Counted from the first letter of the stretch, positions 1 through 9,555 are shown. The stretch: 36,271 bases of DNA from Rubripirellula sp. (GCA_028823035.1 JAPKCI010000040.1:1-36271), one strand, 5' to 3'. Made by a program: numbers and translations. Notes: generated by a model from the sequence alone, not told the origin.

Positions 1-48
1 ACCGTTTCTGGTCGCTAACAAAGCACCGTTTCTGGTCGCTAACAAAGC
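1..48. repeat. 24-bp perfect tandem duplication at the window edge
   Basis: Two identical 24-bp units fill positions 1-24 and 25-48, and the array may continue upstream of the window. The period is a multiple of three. One plus-strand frame is open from position 2 to a TGA at 137-139 and would encode an eight-residue repeat (PFLVANKA) twice, so this could be the tail of an upstream gene. Nothing else supports coding. Confidence 0.85.
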
Positions 49-254
49 ACTGCGATCAACCAATCCGAACCCCCTGGCAAACTTTGCGGCTTGCAACGGT
101 CATGCTGGCGTGATGCCCGGCAGCAGACCGATCTACTGAAGATGCGACAACTCATCGCCCCTGGAAAAAGCGACGCCGAAACAAACGCCGCCTGAGAGGG
201 GATGATCCCGGACGGATCCCATTGAGTTGGTGACATCCTAGCCAGATACACTCA

Positions 255-1220
255 GTGGATTCCCCGATGGCCAAATCCAAGTCAAAAGAAAACCGCCGTT
301 ACGTTGATATGTGGGCACTGCCGGGCGCCCACCCCAGTAACGTTGAGTTCATGCAAAAATTGACGACGGCCGAGTCCAATCATTTCACGACTAGCATGGA
401 TGCTGTCGGAACCGTGTCAGAACAGGATTTGGAAACCGATCAGTGGAAGCAAACCCATCTGGTCGGGTTACGCACTGACGTCTGGCACGCGGACACCCAT
501 GAGATGAAGAAGGCACTGACTGCTTTACAAACTCGACGACGCAAGGAACTAAAACAACAGATTAAAAAAACCGGGCGGCTCAGCAACAAGCAGCAGCAAG
601 CATTGGACAGCGCGCTGAACACAGATACCATCATGTCGATGAAATCGGGTGACATCGAAAAGCGGAGATTGGTATTGAAGCTGTTCAAAACATCAACCGA
701 TCGGGTGCGGTGGTGTGGCACAGTTGAACAGGTCACCACAACGGAGATCCACAATTCCATCGGATCAAAACGCAGTCTGCTGACTTTTGCCGTGATTCTT
801 CCCCGCACCAGCATGGTCACCCACATCCAGCAAAACCATCGCACCTTTCGGATACCATCTGTCTATACGTTTGGTTTCTATCATAACCAACGCATGTGGC
901 ATCTGAGCCTGAAGCGGCACTGGGCTTCGATCGGAGCTGATTTTGATCTTTCAGTCGATGGACAACCGCTTGGGGAAATTGATGGGCGTCTTTGCTCTTT
1001 TGGATCAGATAGTTATGTCGACATCGAATCTCACGAACTGGCAAACTGCACACCATTCGTCGACATGATGACCCTGTTCGCTGCCAGCGTTGGTTACCAC
1101 AAAGCCATGCGTCGCAGTGTCCGCCGACGGGTGAAAGCCGCCTTGAGTGGTAACTCACACCACCATGTGATTGAAGACGAGGAACTGCGTCTCAGGCACA
1201 ACGGCCGCTCCGCCGCGTAA
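255..1220 (+). CDS. Hypothetical protein, about 320 aa
   Basis: I do not recognise this family. The frame opens with GTG at 255, and an ATG at 267 (MAKSKSKENRR) is an equally good start. The first 130 residues are polar and highly charged, with a Lys/Arg/Gln-rich stretch near residues 90-120 that could be helical. Residues about 160-290 look like a folded domain rich in aromatic residues (VYTFGFYHNQRMWHLSLKRHW), followed by a basic segment near residue 290 (MRRSVRRRVKAAL). There is no signal peptide or membrane segment, so it is probably cytoplasmic. Its length and composition argue for a real gene, and the overlapping minus-strand frames are shorter and lower in quality. It stands alone, with about 580 bases before the next gene. 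Confidence 0.7.
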   Translation: MDSPMAKSKSKENRRYVDMWALPGAHPSNVEFMQKLTTAESNHFTTSMDAVGTVSEQDLETDQWKQTHLVGLRTDVWHADTHEMKKALTALQTRRRKELKQQIKKTGRLSNKQQQALDSALNTDTIMSMKSGDIEKRRLVLKLFKTSTDRVRWCGTVEQVTTTEIHNSIGSKRSLLTFAVILPRTSMVTHIQQNHRTFRIPSVYTFGFYHNQRMWHLSLKRHWASIGADFDLSVDGQPLGEIDGRLCSFGSDSYVDIESHELANCTPFVDMMTLFAASVGYHKAMRRSVRRRVKAALSGNSHHHVIEDEELRLRHNGRSAA

Positions 1221-1800
1221 GGCTGATTCCAATCGGTTCCACCATTGATTGGTTCTATCTCGGAACTCAAACTGCCGCTCTTTCTGTCGAACATTAGCAA
1301 GTCGACGCGGTGACCGATGACATTGATTCGCCATCAGCACATTTTACCGTGTTCAGGCTCTCTTCCCGCGTTCAGGCTCTCATCCATTGAAACCCGACAG
1401 GTACACACACTGTTGGTCAAAAAACCGCACCGTCTGCGATGGGGTGTCAACGCAGGGTGCGAAAATCCGTTTCGACTGGTGATTCACTTGCGGACCGTTT
1501 TCTGCACGACGCTGCTGACACTGACACTGGCACTGGCACTGCGATTCATCCGCGGTCTGACTGCGAAACGGGCAAGCCCAACTGCTGGTTCGGCAAAGAT
1601 CGGTCAGTCTGATGGCTTCCCATGCTATGCTGATCAGACGACTTTAACGCAACCCAGTGTCTGACAGATTGTCGTCAGGCAACGGCCACAGCGTAACACT
1701 TCGAGTCCATCTCTCACGACGAGACGCTCGCCGCTTTGCCAGAGCCAACGTCTTTGCCAGAGCCAAACCAGCACCTTTCACCCAGCACCCCCTATTTCCG
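1221..1800. other. Intergenic stretch with several short direct repeats
   Basis: No convincing gene. It holds a 12-bp word (gttcaggctctc) at 1351 and again at 1370, a run of four hexamers at 1516-1539 (tgacac twice, then tggcac twice), and an 18-bp imperfect tandem pair at 1734-1769. The frame of the downstream gene stays open upstream to a GTG at 1657, but that extension precedes a clear signal peptide and is unlikely to be translated. Confidence 0.6.
1734..1769. repeat. 18-bp imperfect tandem repeat (two copies)
   Basis: Units at 1734-1751 and 1752-1769 share the word ctttgccagagccaa and differ only at their ends. They lie just upstream of the chosen start of the haem-binding dehydrogenase gene. 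This is one of four 18-bp tandem pairs or arrays in intergenic DNA in this window. Confidence 0.75.
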
Positions 1801-4779
1801 ATGCACTTCGCTCCACGAACCGTCACCACGCCTGTTTCCTTGGGGATGTTCTTGATCTTACTGGTTGCAGTCCATCCCCAGACCGCGTTTGCTCAAAAGA
1901 CCATTCTGCATACTGCCGATGCCCCCCTTTCGCCCCGCGATGCCGCATCAAACATGAAGGTTCCTGATGGGTTTCGCACCACGCTGTTTGCAAGCGAACC
2001 GGACGTCATGCAACCGATCGGCTTCTGCATTGACGATCGCAACCGGCTCTGGGTGGCTGAAGCCTACAACTACCCCGTACACGGCACGACGCCGGGTGAC
2101 CGGATCGTCATTCTTGAAGACAGTGATGGCGACGGCACACACGACCAGCGCAAGGTATTCTTTGACGGCCTGAACTATGTCACCGGAATCGAGGTCGGTT
2201 TTGGTGGAGCCTGGGTGATGTCACCCCCAAACATGTATTTCATTCCCGATCGAGACGGCGACGACATCCCTGACGGGGAACCTAAGGTATTGCTGAATGG
2301 ATTTGGTAATCATGCCAATTCCCACAACCTTGCCAACGGCTTTGCCTGGGGTCCTGACGGATGGCTTTATGCAACGCATGGAAGAACCAACTGGTCACTC
2401 ATCGGCCGCCCAGGAGACGACGCCTCACAACGCCAGCGATTCGATGGTGGCATCTGGCGTTACCATCCCACTGCACACATTTGGGAACCCTTCGCTGACG
2501 GCACCACGAACCCCTGGGGGATTGACTGGAATGACTACGGGGACGCGTTCATCTGCAACTGCGTGAACCCTCATCTGTTCCAAGTGATACCGGGTGCCCA
2601 CTACGAACCGTGGCGTGGCAGGAAGTCGAGTCAGTATGCCTTCCAGCGGATCGACACGATCGCTGACCATTTGCACTTTGTTGGATTAGGGAATGTTCGC
2701 AATGGCCTTGGCAGTGTCGAAGAAGACAACGCGGGCGGGGGGCACGCTCACTGCGGCACGATGATTTACCTTGGCGGTACGTTCCCTAGAGAGTACCGGA
2801 ATCAGCTATTCACGAATAACATACACGGCAAGCGTATTAATCAGGACCTGCTAAGTTTTTCGGGATCTGGCTACACGGCATCGCACGGCACCGATCTGAT
2901 GAAGAGTGATGATCCGTGGTTCATGGGTGTCACCTTGGCCTACGGCAGCGGTGGTGAGGTCTATGTCAGCGACTGGTCAGATACCGGAGAATGTCACAGC
3001 ACGCAGAATACACGCCGACAGACGGGGCGAATTTACCGCATCACGTTTGGAGGTACCCAAGTCACTCCGGTCAATCTGGGCGAACACGCCAGTCCTGCGC
3101 TCGCATCTTTGCAGAGTCATCAAAACGATTGGATGGTACGTCACGCTCGCCGGTTGCTACAAGAGCGGCATCACGCTGGCGAGGACATGAAAAGAGTTCG
3201 CGAGTCACTGCGGTCGATCCTGAATCAGCCGGGCCCGACGCCAGCACGTTTGCGGGCTCTATGGGCGTTGCACGTCACCGGGGGCGTCGCCCCGCAGATG
3301 ATAGAACCACTACTCCGCGATGACTCGCCGTTTCTGCAGCAGTGGGCGATTCGCCTTGCTTGCGAGGATCGTGAAGTAGCAACTCGCTATCTGCCGGCTT
3401 TGAGACTCCTTGCCAACGAGACAACTTCACCACGGGTGCGTCTCGAACTCGCGTGTGCGCTGCAGCGTCTTGATCCGCCTGATCGCTGGTCGATCGCCGA
3501 AACCCTCGCCAGCCACGCCGAGGACTCTTCGGATCAGAATCTCCCTCTGATGCTTTGGTACGGAATAGAACCACTCATCCATGACGATCCGGTTCGGTTC
3601 GCTGATCTCGCATTCACGGCACAGATCCCTCGCATCCGCGAAAACATTGCTCGGCGGATCGCTCTCTCGGAGCCGTCCTCAAACGGGCTCGAATCGCTGT
3701 GCACCCATCTTGCTACGACATTGGATTCGAACACACGGGCAGATGTGCTCCGGGGGATTTTGAAGGGTCATGAAGGCAGTCGCCGTGTCCCGATGCCAAG
3801 TGCCTGGCCCAACGCGTTCAGTCAATTAAGAAACGACAAAGATCTGACGCTGCAACAACTTGCAATAAGACTCGCACTGCTTTTCCAGGATGCGGATGCA
3901 CTGGACCAACTGCGGGCCACAGCCAATGACCGAAACGCTGCTATCGGGTCACGGCTAAACGCGATTGCGGCACTAGCGAATAGCAAGCCCAAAGGTGTGA
4001 AAAACCAACTCGTCATACTTCTTGCCGACGCCGATGTCCGACTCGCTGCACTCAAAGGACTGTCGACCGTGGGGGACTCCGGTTCGAGCGATGCGATCCT
4101 TGCCAATTACCATTCCTACACGAACCTGGAAAAACAAGCTGCACTCGACGCACTTGCCGCCCGCCCAACCTCGGCCAAAACGCTTGTTACTGGTCTCGAA
4201 AAAGGGCTCATTTCCGGACAGGACCTCACCGCGTTTACGGTTCGTCAGATAGAAACTCATGGCGACCCGGCACTGACCGAAATCCTTCGCAAGTATTGGG
4301 GAAAAATTCGCGTAACGCCGAAAGCACAAAAAACCGAAATAGCGCGGCACCTGAAAGCGTTAACCCCCGAACTTCTTTCCAAGGCAGATCTAGCCAACGG
4401 ATCTCAGTTATTCAAGAAACACTGTGCAACCTGCCATCGTTTTTTTGGAGAAGGCGGCAACGTGGGTCCCGACATTTCCGGAACACAGAGGAACAACATC
4501 AAGTATATGCTCGAGAACATCGTGTCCCCCAATTCATCAGTTGCCAAGGATTACCAGATGAGCATAGTCAGAACCACTGATGGCCGAGTGATCACCGGGT
4601 TGTTGGAGAACCAGTCCAATCGCGGCGTCACCATTGTTAACGCCAGTGGTCGTCAAAGTGTTCCGGCCGACGAGATCGAAGAAACGCGACTGTCAGACGT
4701 CTCGGTGATGCCAACCGGCCTGTTAGACAATCTCACTGAGCGTCAGGTCCGCGATCTGATTGGTTTTATTCAAAAATAG
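1801..4779 (+). CDS. Secreted PVC-type dehydrogenase with HEAT repeats and C-terminal haem-binding (cytochrome c) domain
   Basis: The protein is 992 aa. An ATG at 1801 gives a clean signal peptide (MHFAPRTVTTPVSLGMFLILLVAVHPQTAFA, cleavage about residue 31), so I prefer it to the GTG at 1657. Residues about 45-440 resemble the planctomycete membrane-bound dehydrogenase domain (TIGR02604 type), a beta-propeller similar to sugar dehydrogenases, with acidic Asp-rich loops (DSDGDGTHD, DRDGDDIPDG) that may bind calcium. Residues about 460-850 look like HEAT-type helical repeats. The last 140 residues form the Pirellula/Verrucomicrobium haem-binding domain (TIGR02603 type), with a CATCH motif at residues 875-879. 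Proteins of this kind are thought to oxidise sugars or other substrates outside the cytoplasm and pass electrons to the haem. The substrate cannot be told from sequence. It is apparently monocistronic. Confidence 0.93.
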   Translation: MHFAPRTVTTPVSLGMFLILLVAVHPQTAFAQKTILHTADAPLSPRDAASNMKVPDGFRTTLFASEPDVMQPIGFCIDDRNRLWVAEAYNYPVHGTTPGDRIVILEDSDGDGTHDQRKVFFDGLNYVTGIEVGFGGAWVMSPPNMYFIPDRDGDDIPDGEPKVLLNGFGNHANSHNLANGFAWGPDGWLYATHGRTNWSLIGRPGDDASQRQRFDGGIWRYHPTAHIWEPFADGTTNPWGIDWNDYGDAFICNCVNPHLFQVIPGAHYEPWRGRKSSQYAFQRIDTIADHLHFVGLGNVRNGLGSVEEDNAGGGHAHCGTMIYLGGTFPREYRNQLFTNNIHGKRINQDLLSFSGSGYTASHGTDLMKSDDPWFMGVTLAYGSGGEVYVSDWSDTGECHSTQNTRRQTGRIYRITFGGTQVTPVNLGEHASPALASLQSHQNDWMVRHARRLLQERHHAGEDMKRVRESLRSILNQPGPTPARLRALWALHVTGGVAPQMIEPLLRDDSPFLQQWAIRLACEDREVATRYLPALRLLANETTSPRVRLELACALQRLDPPDRWSIAETLASHAEDSSDQNLPLMLWYGIEPLIHDDPVRFADLAFTAQIPRIRENIARRIALSEPSSNGLESLCTHLATTLDSNTRADVLRGILKGHEGSRRVPMPSAWPNAFSQLRNDKDLTLQQLAIRLALLFQDADALDQLRATANDRNAAIGSRLNAIAALANSKPKGVKNQLVILLADADVRLAALKGLSTVGDSGSSDAILANYHSYTNLEKQAALDALAARPTSAKTLVTGLEKGLISGQDLTAFTVRQIETHGDPALTEILRKYWGKIRVTPKAQKTEIARHLKALTPELLSKADLANGSQLFKKHCATCHRFFGEGGNVGPDISGTQRNNIKYMLENIVSPNSSVAKDYQMSIVRTTDGRVITGLLENQSNRGVTIVNASGRQSVPADEIEETRLSDVSVMPTGLLDNLTERQVRDLIGFIQK

Positions 4780-4921
4780 CGGTTCGAGTTCCTTCGCAAT
4801 CCCGCTCGGCCCGCTACACATTTTCACAACGTGGATTGTGAGAACTCCACCCGACTCACCGGAATCGACTAAGATGGCGATGGTAGCGTCCGCGTCAGCC
4901 TCGTCTTTGGGACACTCGAAC

Positions 4922-5305
4922 ATGCAACTCATCGCTCAAGAAATTTCAATCCACGCCCTGACTCCCTATGACGGTTCAAACTCAGCAGCAATCAAGGTAG
5001 TGCACCGCACGTTAAGGGATGAAGCTACTAACGACGACACTGCCTCGCAGAAAGAGAATCTGCGGCGGGCGGTTCGACAACTGATTCAATCGATGAATCC
5101 CAATCCAGAGCACATCACAATCCCTAGTCTGGTCATCTTTGATTCTGTTCGAGTTCAATTACCAAATTCGCACCATGATGGTCGAATCGAGAAAATTGCA
5201 TGGGATTTTACGCGACGAGAATGGAAGTACTTTGTAGCGTGTCACCGCAGAGTGGTCTCGGCCTGGTACGAACTTGCTGACTTGCAGTCGCTAGAGGATG
5301 AGTGA
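4922..5305 (+). CDS. Small hypothetical protein, about 127 aa
   Basis: I do not recognise it. The open frame extends back to 4760, overlapping the previous gene, and possible ATG starts are 4874 and 4922. I chose 4922 because the segment before it (MAMVASASASSLG) is low-complexity. The product is acidic to neutral, with no signal peptide or membrane segment. Its C-terminal half (RIEKIAWDFTRREWKYFVACHRRVVSAWYELADLQSLEDE) has the alternating hydrophobic and charged pattern of a real small domain. It lies about 140 bases after the dehydrogenase gene and could be co-transcribed with it. Confidence 0.5.
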   Translation: MQLIAQEISIHALTPYDGSNSAAIKVVHRTLRDEATNDDTASQKENLRRAVRQLIQSMNPNPEHITIPSLVIFDSVRVQLPNSHHDGRIEKIAWDFTRREWKYFVACHRRVVSAWYELADLQSLEDE

Positions 5306-5593
5306 ACCAAAAGACGGCACGTATCCCAAATGACTCGACCAAAACACTCGTCGATTCGTACTCGTTGCCTCGACTGAATTAGCTGCCTTCATTAAACTTG
5401 AGTTTCATCATCGTGCGAGATCTTGCATCCTGAACGCTTTGAGCCTCGTAAGCGTTAAACTTAAGCCACGCTGGCGAAGAACGCCGCAGCCCCAAACCGC
5501 TTCTGTGAGTCCGGGTTACGCTGTGTTGATGAATACCAGCAACCAAACTCTCCCCCTGCTTTTCTTACCGACCAATAAGTGCCAACCACCGCC
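5306..5593. other. Intergenic stretch, nothing recognised
   Basis: I see no gene, strong hairpin or repeat in these 288 bases. They should hold the promoter of the sulfatase gene, but I cannot point to a convincing promoter sequence. Confidence 0.4.
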
Positions 5594-6964
5594 ATGAAAC
5601 ACGCAACCTTCGCGCTCACAATGATCCTGCTGTGCACAGAGGTGATTTACTGTGCCCCCTCGTCGGCCGATGACAAGCACCCGAATATTGTCTTGATCAT
5701 CTCTGATGACCAGGCGTGGAATGATTACGGGTTCATGGGACATGATGCGATCAAGACCCCGAACCTCGACAAGCTTGCAAGAGAGAGCGCGGTATTTCCG
5801 CACGGCTACGTTCCTACAGCACTTTGCAGACCGTCTTTGGCGACTCTACTGACAGGCCATTACGCATCGACACACGGTGTGACCGGTAATGATCCATCGC
5901 CTAAGTACACAAAAGGAAAGTCTGAGTTGCACAATCAGCGCAGAGCACAGTTGATCTCGTATCTTGATCGTTTTCAGACAGTGCCCAGCATCCTTGGCAA
6001 GTTGGGCTACCTGAGCCACCAGAGCGGCAAACTATGGGAGGGCAGTTACAAAAACTGTGGATTCACACACGGGATGACACGGGGCTTTCCAGAACCCGGA
6101 GGGCGACATGGCGACGACGGTCTAAAAATCGGACGCGAGGGAATGCAGCCAGTCAAGAAGTTTGTTGACATGGCAACCCAACAGGACAAACCGTTCTTTC
6201 TCTGGTATGCACCCTTTCTGCCACACACGCCACACAACCCGCCGCAACGGTTGCTCGACAAGTACAACAAGTCTGGCACGCCGCTTACTGTTGCACGCTA
6301 TTACGCAATGTGCGATTGGTTCGACGAAACTTGCGGTGAACTGCTGGGCATGATTGATGACAAAGGCATTGCCGAGAACACCCTCGTCGTTTACGTCACC
6401 GACAATGGCTGGATCCAGAATCCAAAGTCACGGGGTTACGCACCTCGATCAAAGCAAACGCCATACGAAGGTGGCATACGAACACCTATCATGTACCGCT
6501 GGCCTGGTAAAATCAGAACCGGCGAACGATCCGAGGTAGTCTCAAGTCTTGATATCATCCCTACGATGTTGGCCGCCGCCGGTGCCTCTATCCCAAGTGG
6601 GTTACCCGGACTTAACCTGCTGCCCGAACTTGAAGCCGGGACTCCGATCAAACGAGAACGCATTTTTGGCGAGAGCTTCGCGCATGACATCGCCGACATC
6701 GAAAAGCCGGAAGCAAGCCTTTTGTTCCGCTGGTGTATCGAAGGAGACTGGAAACTGTTGCTCACCTACGATGGTGAAGTCAACCGCTACACCAGCACAC
6801 ATCCAAGAGATGAAAAGCGCCCCCAGTTGTTCAACCTCAAGCATGACCCTTGGGAAAAAGAGAACCTCGCCAAAGAAAATCCGGACCGCGTCCGCAAGAT
6901 GTCCGAAGCGATTGAAAAATGGTATCCCGTCAAAGAGCGACAGACACTGACAAAGTTCGAGTAA
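5594..6964 (+). CDS. Secreted type I (formylglycine) sulfatase
   Basis: The protein is 456 aa from the ATG at 5594; a GTG five codons upstream is less likely. An N-terminal signal peptide (MKHATFALTMILLCTEVIYCAPSSA) indicates export. The domain starts with NIVLIISDDQ, where the paired Asp residues (38-39) are expected calcium ligands, and continues to CRPSLATLLTG at residues 78-88. Cys78 sits in the C-x-P-S context that is oxidised to formylglycine, the catalytic residue of these sulfatases. VVYVTDNGW supplies the further metal-binding Asp-Asn pair. Planctomycetes carry many such enzymes for sulfated algal polysaccharides, but the substrate here is unknown. No polysaccharide lyase or glycosidase neighbours it, and the maturing enzyme is not in the window. 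Confidence 0.93.
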   Translation: MKHATFALTMILLCTEVIYCAPSSADDKHPNIVLIISDDQAWNDYGFMGHDAIKTPNLDKLARESAVFPHGYVPTALCRPSLATLLTGHYASTHGVTGNDPSPKYTKGKSELHNQRRAQLISYLDRFQTVPSILGKLGYLSHQSGKLWEGSYKNCGFTHGMTRGFPEPGGRHGDDGLKIGREGMQPVKKFVDMATQQDKPFFLWYAPFLPHTPHNPPQRLLDKYNKSGTPLTVARYYAMCDWFDETCGELLGMIDDKGIAENTLVVYVTDNGWIQNPKSRGYAPRSKQTPYEGGIRTPIMYRWPGKIRTGERSEVVSSLDIIPTMLAAAGASIPSGLPGLNLLPELEAGTPIKRERIFGESFAHDIADIEKPEASLLFRWCIEGDWKLLLTYDGEVNRYTSTHPRDEKRPQLFNLKHDPWEKENLAKENPDRVRKMSEAIEKWYPVKERQTLTKFE

Positions 6965-7511
6965 CGGAGCCCTACCGGAGGCATCCATTTCAGTGACAAC
7001 GCGTGGCCAGAGACCCGATTCGCGGCAACTTTTTGCATATCCGGTAAGGCGGAGAAGCACACGGTGACCCCTTACGCCACGACGTCGCGGCGACTGCTGC
7101 GGTTACCCTACACTTCGCATCCTGCGGTGGCTTAGCACTTGCCTGCGAATCATGTCTACAGCGTTGTGATTCAACCACTTCATACAGACGCTCCGCCAAC
7201 ACAGCGAGTGCGTTCACAATGGCCCCTGACCGAGGCGCCACGGCCAAGTTCCCAGCGGAAAGGGAATCTCAACGCCTTTACAGGACAACCGACTGCACAA
7301 AGATCCCGTGCGGCGAAACCGAGGCAAAAAGCGGCAATCTGGTCGCGAGGCTCCTGTACCACCTTCGATGATTTTGACACGACGTCTACAATCAGTGACC
7401 AGCCGGTTGGCCAGAAGTCCACCTCTGAGCCTGCGGCCCCGCCCACCACCAAGAGTTGCGACAATAGCGGTTGACACTCCACTGCAGCTCCACAACGGAC
7501 AGACGGACTTT
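6965..7511. other. Intergenic stretch, no supported gene
   Basis: These 547 bases have overlapping open frames on both strands, none with family-like composition. The minus-strand frame ending at 6990 has a short protein-like piece (NALAVLAERLYEVVESQ) but no homology I recognise. The frame of the next gene runs back to 7308, but that extension is rich in Arg, Ser and Pro and unlike its family. Confidence 0.4.
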
Positions 7512-8672
7512 ATGAGTTTCGCTCCTATACAGACCCGAGAAACTACAGCCACGATGCTGGGCCTCGGCACGGCTGTCCCACAACATTGCGTCAATCGTAG
7601 CGCCAGTGCCAACTTTGCGACCAAGACGTCATGTGTTTCACCTCAAGAGTCTCGAAAGGTGCAAGCCCTGTATCGTCGGACAGGCATCGAACAACGAGGC
7701 AGCGTCCTACTTAACGAGTCAGCTGAACATGAAGTGATAAACGACTTCTATCCGCCAGCCGAAACGACTCAAGATCGAGGGCCCGGAACCAAGTCACGGA
7801 ACGATCGCTACCGCATCGAGGCGCCGAAACTTGCTAATCAAGCAGCCTCACGCGCGCTGGCGGCAAGCGGACTGGCTCCAGAAGAAATCACTCACCTGAT
7901 TACCGTATCCTGCACCGGTTTCAATTCACCGGGAATCGATATTGCGCTGATTGATACACTTCAACTGCCGTTTACCACCGAACGCGTGCAAGTGGGTTTC
8001 ATGGGCTGCCATGCTGCCATCAATGGACTCCGAACCGCCCGCGGACTTGTTGCGACCAATGAGCATTCAAAAGTGCTGATGTGCTGTGTCGAACTGTGCA
8101 GCTTGCATTACCAATACGGCCTGGACACCGATCAAATCGTCAGCAATGCCCTCTTCGCCGACGGCGCCGCAGCGATGGTGCTGGAGTCCTCCGGCAACGA
8201 CTGCAGTGAATCCGAGACCGATGAGGTTTTTGGCAGGCGGGATTCAGTACTGGGGTCAGTTCAGGCAACCGGATCGTTCCTGGTCCCCAATAGCCGTGAT
8301 TCGATGACTTGGTGCATTGGCGACCATGGATATCAAATGACACTCTCTGCGGAAGTTCCCAATCTAATCGAGCAACACTTGGCAGACTACTTGCACAACT
8401 GGCTTGAAGGCCAAGGTGAAACCATCGCTTCGGTCGGAGGCTGGGCTGTGCACCCGGGTGGCTCGCGTATCCTGTCAGCTGTCGAGAATGCAATGCCTCT
8501 GGCCAAGGACGCGTTGTCGGTCTCTCGGGGTGTCCTCTCAGACCATGGCAACATGAGTTCTGCCACCATGCTGTTCATCCTGGAACGCTTCATCGCCATG
8601 AACAAGCCCAAACCATGGCTCATGCTTGGCTTCGGTCCCGGGCTCGAAATTGAAGTCGCCTTGATCCGCTAG
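7512..8672 (+). CDS. Type III polyketide synthase (chalcone/stilbene synthase family)
   Basis: The protein is 386 aa from the ATG at 7512; an ATG at 7554 (MLGLGTAVPQH) is a shorter alternative, and family members usually begin just before this LGLGTAVP strand. The thiolase-fold catalytic triad is visible: Cys166 in GFMGCHAAINGLR, His314 in WAVHPGGSRI and Asn347 in LSDHGNMSSATMLF. These homodimeric cytoplasmic enzymes load an acyl-CoA starter on the Cys and extend it with malonyl-CoA, then release pyrones, resorcinols or related phenolics. Starter and product cannot be inferred. Related bacterial loci often add a methyltransferase or oxidoreductase next door, but none is adjacent here. The gene appears monocistronic. 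Confidence 0.93.
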   Translation: MSFAPIQTRETTATMLGLGTAVPQHCVNRSASANFATKTSCVSPQESRKVQALYRRTGIEQRGSVLLNESAEHEVINDFYPPAETTQDRGPGTKSRNDRYRIEAPKLANQAASRALAASGLAPEEITHLITVSCTGFNSPGIDIALIDTLQLPFTTERVQVGFMGCHAAINGLRTARGLVATNEHSKVLMCCVELCSLHYQYGLDTDQIVSNALFADGAAAMVLESSGNDCSESETDEVFGRRDSVLGSVQATGSFLVPNSRDSMTWCIGDHGYQMTLSAEVPNLIEQHLADYLHNWLEGQGETIASVGGWAVHPGGSRILSAVENAMPLAKDALSVSRGVLSDHGNMSSATMLFILERFIAMNKPKPWLMLGFGPGLEIEVALIR

Positions 8673-8678
8673 GCTCTG

Positions 8679-8702
8679 CACAGACGGCCGTCGACGTCTG
8701 TG
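8679..8702 (+). terminator. Hairpin just after the polyketide synthase gene
   Basis: CACAGACG at 8679-8686 pairs perfectly with CGTCTGTG at 8695-8702 around an 8-nt loop, starting seven bases after the stop codon. There is only a weak T-rich stretch downstream, so it may be an inefficient terminator or an mRNA 3' end stabiliser. Confidence 0.45.
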
Positions 8703-8751
8703 AGGCAATTTCCTTACGCGAGGGTTCTCGGCTTGAGCAATTGTCTCATCG

Positions 8752-8787
8752 CTGAAGTTTCCTGAGAATCTGAAGTTTCCTGAGAAT
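8752..8787. repeat. 18-bp perfect tandem duplication
   Basis: The unit ctgaagtttcctgagaat occurs at 8752-8769 and again at 8770-8787. Confidence 0.9.
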
Positions 8788-9021
8788 CAAGGCAAACCGA
8801 GGCCCCAGGTTATTCCAGAGGCAAGCTAAGGCCGTTGTCGACACCATGTTTAAGCTAGCCGACCATCAAGTGGCGATGCACCGCATTCCGTGGGCAAAAC
8901 GGTAAGCGGCTGATCTCGCGGGCAGTCCTGATGAGACCCCTTTGACACCCCAATCTCATATCAAGCTGCGATTGGTGTTTTCGGATTCGCCGTTTCTAGT
9001 TATGGTTCGCTTCGTAGCCTT

Positions 9022-9057
9022 CATGAGTCTATCAAATTGCATGATTCTATCCAATTG
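9022..9057. repeat. 18-bp imperfect tandem duplication
   Basis: Unit catgagtctatcaaattg at 9022-9039 is followed by catgattctatccaattg at 9040-9057, with 16 of 18 bases identical. It lies upstream of the ferritin-like gene. Confidence 0.75.
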
Positions 9058-9102
9058 CTACGTGTGATCGTACCACCTCCTAGCTCTGCGAGATTGACCA
9101 CC

Positions 9103-9555
9103 ATGGCCGACCAAACGCTCATTGAACACCTGAATGAGATTCTTAAACACGAGTGGACCGGCGTTGCCCAATATTCACAGGCAGGTTTCATCATCGAAGG
9201 CGTCTGGCGTGAAGTCTACGCCGACAAGTTTCTCGGAGACGCCAAAGAGTCATTTGGACACGCACGCTTGATCGGTGACAAAATTGTCGCGTTAGGTGGA
9301 GTCCCGGTGGCGACACGCAATGAAATTCAGCAGTCCCGTGACCTGAATGAAATTTTCACGTTCAGCTTGGCCTTTGAAGCAAAAGCGGTTGAGATGTACT
9401 GCAAAGCCATCGAGTTGGCTGGCGATGACAAAGCATTGGTTATCTTCCTCGAGGACATTCTTAAGGAAGAACAGGATGGCGTTGACGAGTACACCAAATT
9501 GCTGCGTAGCTCAAGCGCCACGTCGGCTGCCAATCCAACACTCAAAGCCGGCTAA
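9103..9555 (+). CDS. Bacterioferritin-like ferritin
   Basis: The protein is 150 aa from the ATG at 9103 (MADQTLIEHLNEILKHEWTGVAQYSQ), which matches the usual start of bacterioferritin-type four-helix proteins; the 22-residue upstream extension is not helix-like. Di-iron ligand candidates fall in the expected places: Glu17 (KHEW), Glu49 and His53 (AKESFGHAR), and Glu93 (AFEAK). In the last helix the usual E-x-x-H is replaced by KEEQDGVDEY, with Asp where His is expected, so the ferroxidase site may be altered. The family stores or detoxifies iron in the cytoplasm. A bacterioferritin haem ligand is not obvious. The gene appears to stand alone. Confidence 0.85.
   Translation: MADQTLIEHLNEILKHEWTGVAQYSQAGFIIEGVWREVYADKFLGDAKESFGHARLIGDKIVALGGVPVATRNEIQQSRDLNEIFTFSLAFEAKAVEMYCKAIELAGDDKALVIFLEDILKEEQDGVDEYTKLLRSSSATSAANPTLKAG

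Larger units (their letters stand above)
8703..9102. other. Intergenic stretch with two separate 18-bp tandem duplications
   Basis: No gene. A perfect 18-bp pair lies at 8752-8787 and an imperfect 18-bp pair at 9022-9057. The ferritin frame is open back to 9037, inside the second pair, but the family start is at 9103. Confidence 0.6.

Noticed and set aside
39-251. Minus-strand 70-codon open frame at the window start
   Set aside because: Cys/Ser/Arg-rich composition, no family resemblance, and it overlaps the 24-bp repeat.
1657-1800. 48-codon N-terminal extension of the haem-binding dehydrogenase
   Set aside because: It would bury the signal peptide that begins at 1801, and it overlaps an intergenic-type repeat.
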